64,000 bases of DNA. Source: Phycomyces blakesleeanus NRRL 1555(-). Taxonomy: Eukaryota > Mucoromycota > Mucoromycetes > Mucorales > Phycomycetaceae. Both the position numbers and the translations under genes were made by a program. Numbering within the stretch: position 1 is the first letter of the stretch; the number at the start of each line of letters is the position of its first letter. Positions 62,776 to 64,000 of the stretch are shown here, in pieces. The stretch spans positions 124,001 to 188,000 of the forward strand of contig NW_017265167.1 in the NCBI RefSeq assembly GCF_001638985.1. Direction: 5' to 3'. The notes beneath the pieces are model-generated. The model did not search any database. It had not been told where the DNA came from and saw only the letters and a list, made by a program, of their open reading frames with translations.

Positions 62776-64000
62776 AACTGTACATCAGCTACCCTATGCG
62801 ATATATTCCAAAAAAAAACTCAATTAGATAACAATATATATACACTCTGAAAATAAAGCTTACTATAAGTTGTGGCCACAACGAGTTCTATAATTGATTA
62901 CAAATTACACGAGCATCCCTCAGGCAACAATCTCAGTTGTGGGGTATTAAAGCTTGTTGCCTAGTCCAATACATTATGGGGAAACCTTATGCATCGGGGA
63001 ACCTTACGGACAGCATGGCAGGACAGCCTGGACAGCGTGTACCCTAAGTTTAGGGGGATGGCATTTCTTGGTGAGGGCCGACATTTTTATTCTACCGGAC
63101 CACAAATCTTGGCCTTTTTGCCGGCACGAAATAAGTCTATCTGGCTCCTAAGAATACATAATATTTGTATAAAGATTTTTTTGTGCTTTTCAAAAAAAAA
63201 AGAGGCGGGTGGGGGTTACTTACCAGCTGGTGCTGTCGAACTCTGGGTATATGTAGGTAAAAGAAAGACAAAGACATGATGCGCGTAAGCAGATCAATAT
63301 ATAATAAGATGTCAAACAAGATTGCGTCAAGATCTGGCAACAACTCCTTATAGTCCTTTGCATAACTAGCTACCGATACAGTACATTTGCGGTTAATTAT
63401 TATTTCTTTGTTGTCAAGTCTATATTTAGGGCTACTAATTGAATATACAGAATTTGTTTTTCATATGAGACGGCATATTATTAAGTTGCTCAAATACAAG
63501 CTGTGGCTCTTAATGAAAGTTAGGTGCCTGGCGAGAGATTAATGAATACAAAGTGTAGGGACAAAGTAGTAAAGCTAGTGGATACAATGAATATATTGTA
63601 TTTCTTTGAGGGTACACCATTTTGCCCTGAAGGATTAGAGAAAGATGCCGGTCTCCGGACAAGTAGTCAGAATTGATTAGTCCGGTTAGATAGAAATATT
63701 GTGCACCACCAGGAAACGTGGTTACGGTAAGATTGCTACAAAGTCTGATCCCGGCCCAAAAAATATGTATAGCCATTGAACTCCTTATTATGAGTGATAT
63801 CGCATACTTTCAGGCTGTCCAGGCTGTCCAGGCTGTCCGTAAGGTTTCCCTATGCATCTCATTTTATGACGCGACATTCTTGAATTGGCAGTTAATTCAA
63901 CTGTGACTCAAAATAAGGATTAGTGGCTTTTATATGCATTGAAACATGGCAGAATAATCTTGAAGTTTCTTTCGAGAAATTGACAACAAAATTATTTGTT
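62776..64000. other. right end of the window: fold-back element and flanks
   Basis: No intact gene is seen. Most of this stretch is the inverted-repeat unit at 62990-63857. The last 140 bp are AT-rich and cut by the window end. Confidence 0.6.
62990..63857. mobile_element. fold-back type element with long inverted ends and GGACAGCCT sub-repeats
   Basis: The left end (62990 on: ATGCATCGGGGAACCTTACG then GACAGC) and the reverse complement of the right end (from 63857: ATGCATAGGGAAACCTTACG then GACAGC) match closely. Both ends continue into short tandem copies of GGACAGCCT (63009-63037 left, 63811-63838 right). Inside, the plus-strand frame at 62989-63279 and the minus-strand frame at 63510-63776 share a loose pattern (GRHFYSTGP against AQYFYLTGL), so the arms may extend inward as old palindromic sequence. 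The unit spans 868 bp. Confidence 0.7.

Overview
The window is nuclear DNA of a filamentous fungus with AT-rich intergenic DNA. It carries intron-dense genes: 17 gene models built by hand, about 80 introns, mostly 50-150 nt, with GT-AG or unusually GC-AG ends. The secreted glucoamylase has its starch-binding domain (CBM21) at the N terminus and GH15 at the C terminus, the layout known from Rhizopus-type fungi. With the Rck2/Srk1-type kinase, Tul1/Dsc1, Mgm1, Edc3 and Copia relics, this points to Mucoromycota (Mucorales-like). The species cannot be named from the sequence.

Layout. 1-2134: no gene. 2135-10052, plus strand: RAD23, NAP1 and SDE2. 10313-11330, minus: an unrecognised helical protein. 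14074-16385, plus: a secreted, GPI-anchored fasciclin protein. 16806-17898, minus: a mitochondrial FMP32/CCDC90 protein. 17.9-21.4 kb: decayed Copia DNA. 21383-22959, minus: a nine-exon multi-pass membrane protein. 27102-28237, minus: a MARVEL-like protein. 28.2-32.6 kb: more relic DNA. 32650-33466, plus: a PEX11 family protein. 34415-36481, plus: EDC3, convergent with MGM1 (36781-39684, minus) and followed by ribosomal protein uL1 (40068-40796, minus). 44888-47885, plus: Tul1/Dsc1 E3 ligase. 48345-50886, plus: PRP43. 53078-55309, plus: glucoamylase. 56405-58796, minus: Rck2/Srk1-like kinase. 59359-60246, minus: a HINT3-like HIT protein. 60.3-64 kb: a mobile-element zone with a MITE-like element, a decayed multi-exon gene and a fold-back element.

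The genes are mostly housekeeping: ubiquitin/proteasome (RAD23, TUL1), chromatin (NAP1), splicing and mRNA turnover (SDE2, PRP43, EDC3), mitochondria and peroxisomes (MGM1, FMP32, PEX11), plus one carbon-acquisition enzyme. I see no operon-like logic. Every model gives a spliced length that is an exact multiple of three. In six genes or introns this works only if the intron begins with GC, so GC-AG introns make up about 7.5 % of those modelled here. That enrichment, the tiny first coding exons, a skippable 9-nt exon in NAP1, several inverted-repeat elements and a decayed unknown gene at the right end are the main points for follow-up. I did not find a clearly new multi-gene system.
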